Source of the DNA: Candidatus Obscuribacterales bacterium
GTDB lineage: Bacteria > Cyanobacteriota > Vampirovibrionia > Obscuribacterales > Obscuribacteraceae
Assembly: GCA_019747875.1 (NCBI GenBank)
Contig: JAIEQI010000062.1
Coordinates: 62,001-126,000, forward strand
Reading direction: 5' to 3'
Length of the DNA stretch: 64,000 nt
A program made the translations under genes and the position numbers. How positions within the stretch are numbered: position 1 is the stretch's first letter; the number at the start of each line of letters is the position of its first letter. The notes under the pieces were generated by a model. It searched no databases and had not been told where the DNA came from. It was given only the letters and a program-made list of their open reading frames with translations. Positions 44,423-52,196 of the stretch are shown piece by piece.

Positions 44423-45258
44423 AGACTCCCTCCGCATCCTTTATAGATCATTTGGGCCCCGATGAAGATGATCAAACCGGCGAAAATCTTCCGAAGCAAA
44501 TCATTTCGCACTTTAGGCAAAACGCGCGCCCCGATCAGCGAACCACCCACAACACCAACAATAACCGGCGCACTAAGAACCGGGTCAATGTATCCCCGAC
44601 TCATATAGACGCCGGCACTGGCAGCAGCGGTTACACCGATCATAAAATTACTGGTGGTCGTTGAGACTTTGAAAGGCAGGCGCATGAGTTGGTCCATCGC
44701 CAAAACTTTCATGGGTCCAGATCCAATTCCGAGCAAACCGGATAAGCAGCCGGCGCCCAGCATGACTGCGAATCCGCCTCTTACGTTATGTACACCATAA
44801 GCTTTCTTTCCAGCCGATGTGGGATAGGTTCCACTAAGGTTCAACCATTCTGCATCCTTGTCACTGGACGCCTCTCCGTCCTCTTCGCCACCTTTTTTCT
44901 TCAGAGCCATCCATGCGGATTGAAAGAGGACTAGCCCAAACAACATCGAAATAAATGACTTAGATGCCATGCCCGCCAGATAGGCGCCAAAAATCGCACC
45001 AAATGTAGTGGCAAGCTCGAGGAACATGCCGACGCGCATGTTTGTATAACCCTCTTTGACGTATGCAGCAGCAGCCCCTGAAGAAGTCGCAATGGCAGCA
45101 ACCAGCGACGACCCCATGGCATATTTCAGATCGACTCCCAAAAAAAGGAAGAGAATCGGAGTCAAGATAGAACCGCCGCCAAGACCGGATAAAGCGCCAA
45201 GGAATCCGATAGCAAAGGACGACAACAAAAGAATTACGCTGAGTTCCAGTTCGGTCAC
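44419..45258 (-). CDS. TauE/SafE family sulfite/anion exporter
   Basis: 279 residues, eight hydrophobic helices in two pseudo-symmetric halves. Family motifs: G-A-L-S-G-L-G-G-G-S-I-L-T-P near the start and G-C-L-S-G-L-L-G-I-G-S-G-P-M-K-V in the second half, plus S-T-T-T-S-N-F-M-I-G-V-T-A. Known members move sulfite, sulfoacetate or other sulfur anions. The linked DUF1634 and CLC genes form one unit with start-stop overlap. Substrate not determined. Confidence 0.9.
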   Translation of the reverse strand: MTELELSVILLLSSFAIGFLGALSGLGGGSILTPILFLFLGVDLKYAMGSSLVAAIATSSGAAAAYVKEGYTNMRVGMFLELATTFGAIFGAYLAGMASKSFISMLFGLVLFQSAWMALKKKGGEEDGEASSDKDAEWLNLSGTYPTSAGKKAYGVHNVRGGFAVMLGAGCLSGLLGIGSGPMKVLAMDQLMRLPFKVSTTTSNFMIGVTAAASAGVYMSRGYIDPVLSAPVIVGVVGGSLIGARVLPKVRNDLLRKIFAGLIIFIGAQMIYKGCGGSL

Positions 45259-45396
45259 GATGCGTATCGACCAGTCAGGGTTTGTTGGTGATTTTGCAGC
45301 CAGTATAAGCCAAATGAGCTGTCAAGCTTTGAATTTTTCCAAGTGCTATACTGCAACTTGTCTCTTTGCATGAATTCAGATGTAGTTCTCGTGTTT

Positions 45397-46566
45397 ATGG
45401 CGAAATCAAGATTTGGATTGAATCGGGCACTTACCTTAATTGCGTTGGCTATTCTCCTCACTGCTGACATAAACTCAGCCAATGCCGCTCCGGCTCAACT
45501 TGTAGTTCTTCTCTTTCAAGCTGACCTTGATTCTGACAGAGTTTTTCTCGATGGACCATTTGCCATCTCCAAACCAAATTCTCAGCATTTCGCACCCAGG
45601 CACTATCAAATTGCATACAAAAACGGTTATTTCGAAATCACAGAACTCAACCAACAACTGGGCAAACCGCAAAGGCCTCCGCAAAAGATAAGGGCGCCAT
45701 TTTTACTTTTAGAGACTGCCGGTCCACGGTTTATTTCGATAGGACGGAGGAAGGATAAAATCCGCCGCTATTTTGGCGCGATTCGCTTATCCTCACCTGA
45801 CGGAAAAAAGATTGAATGCCGCAATCTGGTAAGCCGGCGAGACTACGTAACCTGCGTGGTTGGTAGCGAAAGTCCACCGGAATTTCCAGTCGAAGCATTA
45901 AAAGCGTTATCTGTGCTTATTCAAACAGCGTCATTGCGCTACAACCCAGAAGATCGGCTGAACGATACCACTGAAAAACAAGCGTATATGGGCGCTGATT
46001 ACGCGCGTCCTGAAGTTATAGCAGCAGTTCAACAAACCTGGGGACAAAAGTTGCTTTGCGGCGATCAGCTGGTACCAATTTATTTTCACGGGACCTGTGC
46101 CGGAGGCACAAGTTCAAGCGAAATATTTACGGGAAAGAAAAGCAAGCTAGCTTGTGATAAAGCTGTTATTTGTAAGCACTGCAGTGATTCGCCGTTTTCC
46201 AAAACGCTAATAAGACCATTAGCGGCAAGTGAGTTTGAAAAGCGAATTGCGCCGGCTCTTCCGCAAGTACAGACGAAAGATTCATCCAATCGCCCGCTAC
46301 AGCTTAGCTATCCCAATGGAAAAACTGAAACCGGTTACCAGCTGTGGCTGAGAATCGGCCAGACGATGGGATGGGGACTAGCACCGGGCACTCGTTTTGA
46401 GCTAAGCAAAAGCAAAAACGGCGACTATGAGATACGCTCGAACGGTGCTGGACACGGAGTTGGTCTCTGTCAGTGGGGCTCGCAAGGACTTGCCAAAAAG
46501 GGTTGGGATTATCGAAAGATACTGCAGTTCTACTTTCCGAGTAGCCGAGTCGGACAAGAGTCCTAG
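45397..46566 (+). CDS. Exported SpoIID/LytB-domain protein
   Basis: 389 residues from ATG 45397, preferred because it starts a clean signal peptide (LNRALTLIALAILLTADINSANA); the open frame continues to 45343. Family marks are V-V-G-S-E-S-P-P-E-F-P-V-E-A-L-K-A-L-S-V-L-I-Q-T, the loop H-G-T-C-A-G-G-T-S-S-S and the C-terminal G-A-G-H-G-V-G-L-C-Q-W-G-S-Q-G. SpoIID domains are lytic transglycosylases that cleave bare peptidoglycan. The E in SESPPEF is the likely catalytic Glu. A candidate TGCTATACT extended -10 lies at 45344-45352. Confidence 0.85.
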   Translation: MAKSRFGLNRALTLIALAILLTADINSANAAPAQLVVLLFQADLDSDRVFLDGPFAISKPNSQHFAPRHYQIAYKNGYFEITELNQQLGKPQRPPQKIRAPFLLLETAGPRFISIGRRKDKIRRYFGAIRLSSPDGKKIECRNLVSRRDYVTCVVGSESPPEFPVEALKALSVLIQTASLRYNPEDRLNDTTEKQAYMGADYARPEVIAAVQQTWGQKLLCGDQLVPIYFHGTCAGGTSSSEIFTGKKSKLACDKAVICKHCSDSPFSKTLIRPLAASEFEKRIAPALPQVQTKDSSNRPLQLSYPNGKTETGYQLWLRIGQTMGWGLAPGTRFELSKSKNGDYEIRSNGAGHGVGLCQWGSQGLAKKGWDYRKILQFYFPSSRVGQES

Positions 46567-46664
46567 CTGCAGCGAAGTAAATTCTCGGCTACGGAGGATA
46601 ACTTTCGCGGAAAAGCTTGAAAGGCTACAATGTATTAGGCGCAAGTTGTCAGCGGCGGCTTTCT

Positions 46665-46793
46665 TTGGATACCTCAGTCGATTTCGTTTTTGTCCTGGCG
46701 GTGGTTATTCTGTCCATCGGACTCCTGCTCTGGTTTATTCTTGTATTTGTGCCGCAACATTTTGATGACATTCGCGGACCAAAAGATGAGTAG
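46665..46793 (+). CDS. 42-residue membrane peptide, tentative
   Basis: Starts TTG at 46665 with no good ribosome-binding site. The sequence is M-D-T-S-V-D-F-V-F-V-L-A-V-V-I-L-S-I-G, then L-L-L-W-F-I-L-V-F-V-P-Q-H-F-D-D-I-R-G-P-K-D-E. One long hydrophobic helix and an acidic tail give it a protein-like character. It lies in the 290-base gap before the aminotransferase. A weak -10-like TATGAT follows at 46823. Confidence 0.35.
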   Translation: MDTSVDFVFVLAVVILSIGLLLWFILVFVPQHFDDIRGPKDE

Positions 46794-46857
46794 AGCCCTT
46801 TCAACATGCGCCAATCCTGGAGTATGATCTTCGGATTGCATTTTCCAGGGGGTTATC

Positions 46858-48060
46858 ATGAGCATCTCGCCCGAGATTAGACGTCGTATTTCCCAAAAAG
46901 CCAGTACCTTCACCGAGTCCGTGATAAGAGAGATGTCTCGGATGGCGGCCCAATACAAATGCGTGAACTTGGCGCAGGGCATGCCTGATTTCGCCTCACC
47001 TATGGAACTGAAAGAGGCTGCCTGTCAGGCTCTGATGGCTGACGTGAACCAGTACGCCATTACCTGGGGCGACAAGCTTTTTCGAGATGGTATCAGCGCA
47101 AAGAACGAAAAATATTTGGGCGTGAAGTATGAACCAGAAACCGAGATAACAGTCACCTGTGGCGCAACCGAAGGGATGATTGCTACCATGCTCGCATTGG
47201 TTGATCCTGAAGACGAAGTTATTGCCTTTGAACCGTATTACGAAAACTACGGACCTGACGCTATCCTGGCCGGGGCTAAACCTCGATACGTTTCACTGCA
47301 AGCACCAAACTGGACTTTTGATGAAGCCGAATTGGAAAAGGCATTTAGCAACAAGACCCGCGCCATTGTTCTAAATACACCACACAACCCAACAGGAAAA
47401 GTTTTCTCTCGCGAAGAGCTCGAGTGCATTGCACGCCTTTGTCAAAAGTGGGGCGTCTATGCATTCACTGACGAACCGTATGAGCACATATTGTTCGACG
47501 GTGCAAAGCACGTCTCGATCGCATCCTTGCCAGGCATGAAAGACCTGACTGTAACCGTAAATAGTCTTTCAAAAACTTATAGCGTCACCGGTTGGCGATT
47601 AGGCACTGTGTGTGCCCCCGAAGAGCTGTCGCTTGCGATCCGAAAAGTACACGACTTTTTGACAGTTGGTGCTGCCGCTCCGTTGCAGCGAGCGGGAGCG
47701 CACGCAATGAGCTTGCCGGACTCCTATTACACAGAGCTGGCAACATCATATCAAAAGCGCCGTGATCATATGCTCACGATCCTTGATGAGGTGGGAATTC
47801 CATATTACACACCGCAAGGTGCCTATTACGTATTCTGCGACATATCAAAATTTGCCTTTGAAAATGATGTGAAATTTACAGAGTTTCTCGTCAAGAAAGT
47901 CGGTGTTGCCGTTGTGCCGGGATCTAGCTTCTTCAGGCCTGGAGATAGAGGAAACAAATACATCCGTTTCTGTTTCGCGAAAAAAGAAGAGACACTGAAC
48001 GCCGCCAGAGAGCGACTGCTTACGCTTCACGATAAGCTAAAAGAACAGCAGAAAACTTAG
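46858..48060 (+). CDS. Class I PLP aminotransferase
   Basis: 400 residues, fold type I. The PLP lysine is K239 in S-L-S-K-T-Y-S-V-T-G-W-R-L-G. Other marks are N-L-A-Q-G-M-P-D-F, N-Q-Y-A-I-T-W-G, T-C-G-A-T-E-G, N-T-P-H-N-P-T-G-K, D-E-P-Y-E-H and the carboxylate-binding R in Y-I-R-F-C-F. It transfers amino groups between an amino acid and a 2-oxoacid; kynurenine/glutamine-type or aspartate-type specificity cannot be chosen from sequence. CAGGGGG precedes the ATG closely. No clear operon partner. Confidence 0.9.
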   Translation: MSISPEIRRRISQKASTFTESVIREMSRMAAQYKCVNLAQGMPDFASPMELKEAACQALMADVNQYAITWGDKLFRDGISAKNEKYLGVKYEPETEITVTCGATEGMIATMLALVDPEDEVIAFEPYYENYGPDAILAGAKPRYVSLQAPNWTFDEAELEKAFSNKTRAIVLNTPHNPTGKVFSREELECIARLCQKWGVYAFTDEPYEHILFDGAKHVSIASLPGMKDLTVTVNSLSKTYSVTGWRLGTVCAPEELSLAIRKVHDFLTVGAAAPLQRAGAHAMSLPDSYYTELATSYQKRRDHMLTILDEVGIPYYTPQGAYYVFCDISKFAFENDVKFTEFLVKKVGVAVVPGSSFFRPGDRGNKYIRFCFAKKEETLNAARERLLTLHDKLKEQQKT

Positions 48061-48170
48061 CGGAGAACTTAAATTCACTGTTTATTGCCCAAGCTTGATG
48101 GGTAGCTAGATAATGGGTAAGATACGATCTTTGCGATCGGATAAGCTAGCAAAACAAAACGGAAATCCCT

Positions 48171-48536
48171 ATGTATCTATGTCCAAATTGCAATGCTGAG
48201 AACCGAAGCAACGCAAATTTTTGCCGTCAGTGTGGTGATCGCCGAAGCTCGCCAGTTCACCACAACGAAGATGATGCCAGTAATCACTGCCCTTGTTGCG
48301 CACGCCGAGTCAGACATTGCGACCGATTTTGCATGACGTGCGGCGAAAAGCTACGGACCAAATCTGCACCACCGACAAAACTTTGCTTGAGCTGCAAAGC
48401 CGTACTTCCTGAGAAAGCAACATTCTGCGTCTCTTGCGGCGAATATGTAGCTGACAAGTCAAACCGGAAAGTGCAAATTCCCTCTGAACTTTTCGGCGAA
48501 GAAAACCCAGATCTGATGCCACGCTACGAAGCATAA
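48171..48536 (+). CDS. Triple zinc-ribbon protein
   Basis: 121 residues containing three consecutive zinc ribbons, each C-x-x-C twelve to thirteen residues before the next C-x-x-C: C-P-N-C/C-R-Q-C, C-P-C-C/C-M-T-C and C-L-S-C/C-V-S-C. The short tail is acidic. Zinc-ribbon strings of this kind are usually cytoplasmic adaptors. It stands between the aminotransferase and the convergent queA gene; six bases separate the stops. Function not known. Confidence 0.75.
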   Translation: MYLCPNCNAENRSNANFCRQCGDRRSSPVHHNEDDASNHCPCCARRVRHCDRFCMTCGEKLRTKSAPPTKLCLSCKAVLPEKATFCVSCGEYVADKSNRKVQIPSELFGEENPDLMPRYEA

Positions 48537-48542
48537 TCTATT

Positions 48543-49649
48543 TCAAATGACCAGCATCGCATCACCGTAACTGTAGAATCGGTAACGCTTTGAGATCGCA
48601 TGTTCGTAAGCATTCAAAATCTGGTCCCTACTTGCAAATGCCGAAACCAGCACCAGAAGGCTGGATTTGCTCAAGTGAAAGTTAGTAATCAACGAATCCA
48701 CTATCTTAAACTCAAACCCAGGATAAATATATAAACTGCTAGCTTCGCCATCCACCGCTCGCACTTTTCCTGATTCTCCAGCAGTTTCCAGAGCACGACA
48801 GGAAGTCGTCCCGACAGCAAATATCTTGTGTCCATTCTTTTTAGCGTCATTGATCAGCGCCGCACTATTCTCCGAGATATAGAAGGTTTCGGATTCGATT
48901 GTGTGTTTATCCAGCGGACCCGATATCGGCTTGAATGTACCGGGACCAACATGCATTGTGATGTACACAACATGGACCCCCTTGGAGACAAGTTCATCCA
49001 AAAGTTGAGTCGTAAAATGCAAGCCTGCAGTCGGAGCCGCCACCGCCCCTGGTGCCTGCGCATAGACAGTCTGATAGCGCTCGTTGTCCTTTCTAATTTC
49101 CTCGTGATTAGAATTCAGCTCCCGCTGACGAACAATGTACGGAGGAAGCGGTGCTTGCCCAATTTCAGTCAACAAGGCAAACACTTCGGCTTGTCCACCG
49201 AAATCAATCAATACACGCCTCTGCTCATCTGCGCCGCTGGTAAACCCGGCGACCTGAATTACAAAAGGTGAACTGCGTCCATTAATCTCAACGTGGAGTT
49301 CGTCCCCGATTTTGAGCCTCCGCAAGGGGCTTCCCATTGCCTCCCATCGGCCCGGAACCGAGGCAAGCGGCTTGATCAGAAGAAGCTCGACAGCTCCGCC
49401 ACTGACCCGCTTGGTCATAATTCGTGCCGGAATCACTTTCGTGTCGTTGAGGACAATCACGTCCCCAGCAGAAAAATAGTCACGAACATCGCTAAAAGTC
49501 CTGTCCGAAATAATATTTGAAGCCCTATCCAAAACCAAAAGCCGCGAACTGGATCGTTCGGCAGCTGGTTCCTGAGCAATTAGCTCTGGCGGTAATTCGT
49601 AAGAGAAGTCTTCAAGGCGCATAAATTTCTTTGGTAGGGGAGTCGCCAT
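48543..49649 (-). CDS. queA: S-adenosylmethionine:tRNA ribosyltransferase-isomerase
   Basis: 368 residues; family length is about 350. Clear QueA signatures: F-S-Y-E-L-P-P-E-L-I-A-Q-E-P, I-V-L-N-D-T-K-V-I-P-A-R (here V-I-V-L-N-D-T), V-A-A-P-T-A-G-L-H-F-T, H-V-G-P-G-T-F and G-T-T-S-C-R-A-L-E. It transfers the ribosyl part of SAM to preQ1 in tRNA, making epoxyqueuosine. M10 is a possible alternative start. queG, the next step, lies 1.2 kb away on the other strand. Confidence 0.93.
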   Translation of the reverse strand: MATPLPKKFMRLEDFSYELPPELIAQEPAAERSSSRLLVLDRASNIISDRTFSDVRDYFSAGDVIVLNDTKVIPARIMTKRVSGGAVELLLIKPLASVPGRWEAMGSPLRRLKIGDELHVEINGRSSPFVIQVAGFTSGADEQRRVLIDFGGQAEVFALLTEIGQAPLPPYIVRQRELNSNHEEIRKDNERYQTVYAQAPGAVAAPTAGLHFTTQLLDELVSKGVHVVYITMHVGPGTFKPISGPLDKHTIESETFYISENSAALINDAKKNGHKIFAVGTTSCRALETAGESGKVRAVDGEASSLYIYPGFEFKIVDSLITNFHLSKSSLLVLVSAFASRDQILNAYEHAISKRYRFYSYGDAMLVI

Positions 49650-49688
49650 GCGGCACCCGCCCTATTTTATCCGCATTGAATCTTTGTC

Positions 49689-50336
49689 CTAATGTTTGTG
49701 GCGCATTACAGTAACAAATTTACTGCTCCAATTGTCGCGGCCCTGCAGGGTACCGCTGCGGAAATTATGGGAGTAAATCTTACCGTCGATTCCGACAATT
49801 CCCACGTTTCTTCCTTGAGTTTCCATACCAGTAAAGAGCAAATCACCTGGCTTCAGTTGGTCTTTAGAGGTGTACGGTTGTGACTCCCAGCCCTTTTCTT
49901 CCAGTTGTTTCTTTAGATTTGGAATAAATGCTGCCTGTTCGATACCTGCCCCTGCAAATTGCAGTAGACGACTGACAGCCGTTCCAGAGGATAAGTTGCG
50001 ATCGCTAGCAATCCCGAGATCTTTGTTGACCATCAGGGCGGCTGCTCTTGCAGCGGTTTCCGGCACATCCTTGGGGTCCAAGGCAGGCAAAAGTCCTTCT
50101 CCCATCAGATGATTAGCTAAAGCTTGCTTGGTTTCCATTCGCAGATTTTGACCAGGTGCCGCCGGTGTAGCAGTTCGATCGGCCGGTGGAGTGGAGAGAC
50201 TGTCTTTGAGCATGTGCTCATGGTCCGGCACCAACGGTTCGATTTTGTTCTCATCGACCTTGGTCATTACTTCTTTTGGCGAACGATCGTCAATGTCGGG
50301 CATAGAAGATACTCCCTGCTGAATCCCTGGATTCAT
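49689..50336 (-). CDS. NlpC/P60-like protein without cysteine
   Basis: 215 residues, no signal peptide. The first 95 residues are polar. The C-terminal half resembles an NlpC/P60 or CHAP-type domain: a helix S-A-V-S-R-L-L-Q-F-A-G in place of the D-C-S-G-F motif, then D-Q-L-K-P-G-D-L-L-F-T-G, N-V-G-I-V-G-I-D-G-K-I-Y-S-H-N. The whole protein has no cysteine, so the usual nucleophile is absent. It is either an inactive family member or only a look-alike. It lies just upstream of queA on the same strand. Confidence 0.6.
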   Translation of the reverse strand: MNPGIQQGVSSMPDIDDRSPKEVMTKVDENKIEPLVPDHEHMLKDSLSTPPADRTATPAAPGQNLRMETKQALANHLMGEGLLPALDPKDVPETAARAAALMVNKDLGIASDRNLSSGTAVSRLLQFAGAGIEQAAFIPNLKKQLEEKGWESQPYTSKDQLKPGDLLFTGMETQGRNVGIVGIDGKIYSHNFRSGTLQGRDNWSSKFVTVMRHKH

Positions 50337-50510
50337 TGTGTGGGAGGGTTAGATTCCATGTTAGGTGCAGGATCACAGAGAAAACTGCACGAATCTGCAA
50401 CGAGCCAATCTTGCTAAGACATCAGCTGGGGTCACCCGCTCTTACGCCGGATAACAGTTGAAAACTCCCACCTGCTATACTTTCGGGACACCCAGCGGAG
50501 CTCGAAACCA

Positions 50511-50849
50511 ATGAAAAGAAAGCTTTTCACTTTAGTTTGTTTTTTAACCATCCTGTTTATGCAGTTTGTTTTTGTTGGACAAGCCGAAGCAAAGAAATGG
50601 ACCGTCACGCAACGCGTCGAGAAGTTATCTGCCGAAATTGACGAAGGCAGAAAGGCAAATGAATTGACTGTCAAGCAAGTCGACCAGCTCAAGGGAATGA
50701 TCAGCAGCATCAAAGAAAAAATGGCGAAGATGAAAGAAAAGAACGGCGATAAATTGAGCGTTCCTGATACAAAGAAATTGCATGACGACATGACAGAAAT
50801 TAGCGTCAAGATGCTTCGCATGCGCCTGGATAACGTCTATTCGGACTAA
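50511..50849 (+). CDS. Small secreted coiled-coil protein
   Basis: 112 residues. Signal peptide at about 4-27 (LFTLVCFLTILFMQFVFVGQAEA). The mature part is Lys/Glu-rich helix (RVEKLSAEIDEGRKANELTV; KGMISSIKEKMAKMKEKNGD) typical of a short coiled coil. GGAG lies ten bases before the ATG and TGCTATACT (50473-50481) is a candidate extended -10. No family is recognised. It precedes queG by 30 bases. Confidence 0.75.
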   Translation: MKRKLFTLVCFLTILFMQFVFVGQAEAKKWTVTQRVEKLSAEIDEGRKANELTVKQVDQLKGMISSIKEKMAKMKEKNGDKLSVPDTKKLHDDMTEISVKMLRMRLDNVYSD

Positions 50850-50879
50850 TGATGCGCTACATGCCGCAATGTTAGTTAC

Positions 50880-52049
50880 ATGAATGACAAAGAGATCATC
50901 CGCAGCGCGGCGCTAGAGCTTGGGTTTCAACGCGCGGTTGTTGCCAGCTTGGAGCCGATGCAGGCCGAACGGCTGTTCTTTGAGAAATGGCTCGCACAGG
51001 GATACGCGGCCTGTATGGGTTACCTGAGCAGGGATCCGGAAAAGCGCACGAGCCCACAACTTCTTTGTCCTGAAGCTTATAGCGCCATTGTCTTATTCGC
51101 GAGTTATTACACTGAAGCGCCTCCCGATCCTGGACCCGAATACGGAAGAATCGCGCGATATGCAGTAGGCCAAGACTATCACCTGGTGCTGCCTCAAAAG
51201 CTTGCTCTTTTAAAAGCACGCATTGAGACGCTACTAAACAAGCCACTTCTGGGCAAGTATTACACCGACGATGTTGAACTCTATGAGCAAGCATTTGCCT
51301 CGAAGAGCGGATTAGGTTTTGCCGGCAAAAATACGATGATCATCGGTCCTAAAATGATGGGGTCATATCATTTTGTGGCTGAGTTTTTCACAGACCTGCA
51401 ATTAGAACCTGATGAACCATATAAAGGGACTTGCGGTAACTGCTTCCGATGCGCATCAGCTTGTCCCACAGAAGCGATTGTCAGCGAAGGGCAAGTCGAC
51501 TCTCGCCTCTGTATCTCGTTTCTCACAATTGAAAATAAGGGCGGCATCCCAATTTCCTTACGCGAAAAGCTTGGCTCCTGGGTGTTTGGATGCGACGTCT
51601 GCCAGGACGTGTGCCCTTATAATCAGCGACCTCCGATTACAGAATGGAACGAATTTCAACCTTCGTCTGGGGCTGGGCATTTCATAAAGCTCTACGACAT
51701 CCTTGACCTTTCAAACAAGAAAGAGTTTTTGAGCTGCTTTGCTAATACCCCACTTTCACGCCCCAAGAGATTCGGACTTCAACGCAACGCACTGATAGTA
51801 CTGGGGAACAGAAGACCGAAAAATGGGGATGAGTTTCTGTCCATGTTTTTGCGCAAATTATCAAAAGAGTTGGGACAGACTGAGATGAGAAGAGAACAAA
51901 CCGCAATCTTGTTTGAGCATGCGTGTTGGGCTCTCAGCAGATATCCTGATACAAGAGGTGAAATCAGATCTGCTGCCGAAAATTACTTTCAAAAGCTAAG
52001 CAAGAAAGAAGCAGAACCTCTAAGGGAAGCAATAGAATCATATATGTAG
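50880..52049 (+). CDS. queG: Epoxyqueuosine reductase
   Basis: 389 residues. Two 4Fe-4S clusters are predicted: C-G-N-C-F-R-C-A-S-A-C-P-T-E-A-I and C-D-V-C-Q-D-V-C-P-Y-N. The N-terminal cobalamin-binding part has A-R-Y-A-V-G-Q-D-Y-H and K-S-G-L-G-F-A-G-K-N-T-M. QueG reduces epoxyqueuosine to queuosine in tRNA. The C-terminus carries a helical HEAT-like extension. It forms a functional pair with queA. Confidence 0.93.
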   Translation: MNDKEIIRSAALELGFQRAVVASLEPMQAERLFFEKWLAQGYAACMGYLSRDPEKRTSPQLLCPEAYSAIVLFASYYTEAPPDPGPEYGRIARYAVGQDYHLVLPQKLALLKARIETLLNKPLLGKYYTDDVELYEQAFASKSGLGFAGKNTMIIGPKMMGSYHFVAEFFTDLQLEPDEPYKGTCGNCFRCASACPTEAIVSEGQVDSRLCISFLTIENKGGIPISLREKLGSWVFGCDVCQDVCPYNQRPPITEWNEFQPSSGAGHFIKLYDILDLSNKKEFLSCFANTPLSRPKRFGLQRNALIVLGNRRPKNGDEFLSMFLRKLSKELGQTEMRREQTAILFEHACWALSRYPDTRGEIRSAAENYFQKLSKKEAEPLREAIESYM

Positions 52050-52196
52050 TTTTACCGGCGTGTAATACATGAAGGTATCGTGCCACGAGTTTTTCGGCGG
52101 CAGAGAGCGACAACGAGCTAAGCGGCGGGCAGTACGAAAAAGCTCCATATAGGTGGCATGCGCCGGTATTGGCGTGCATTACGCAGGCAAAGCGCC

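Noticed and set aside
46427-46982. Two open frames near the aminotransferase start
   Set aside because: One lies inside the SpoIID-type gene in another frame, the other runs opposite the aminotransferase start; neither has a ribosome-binding site.
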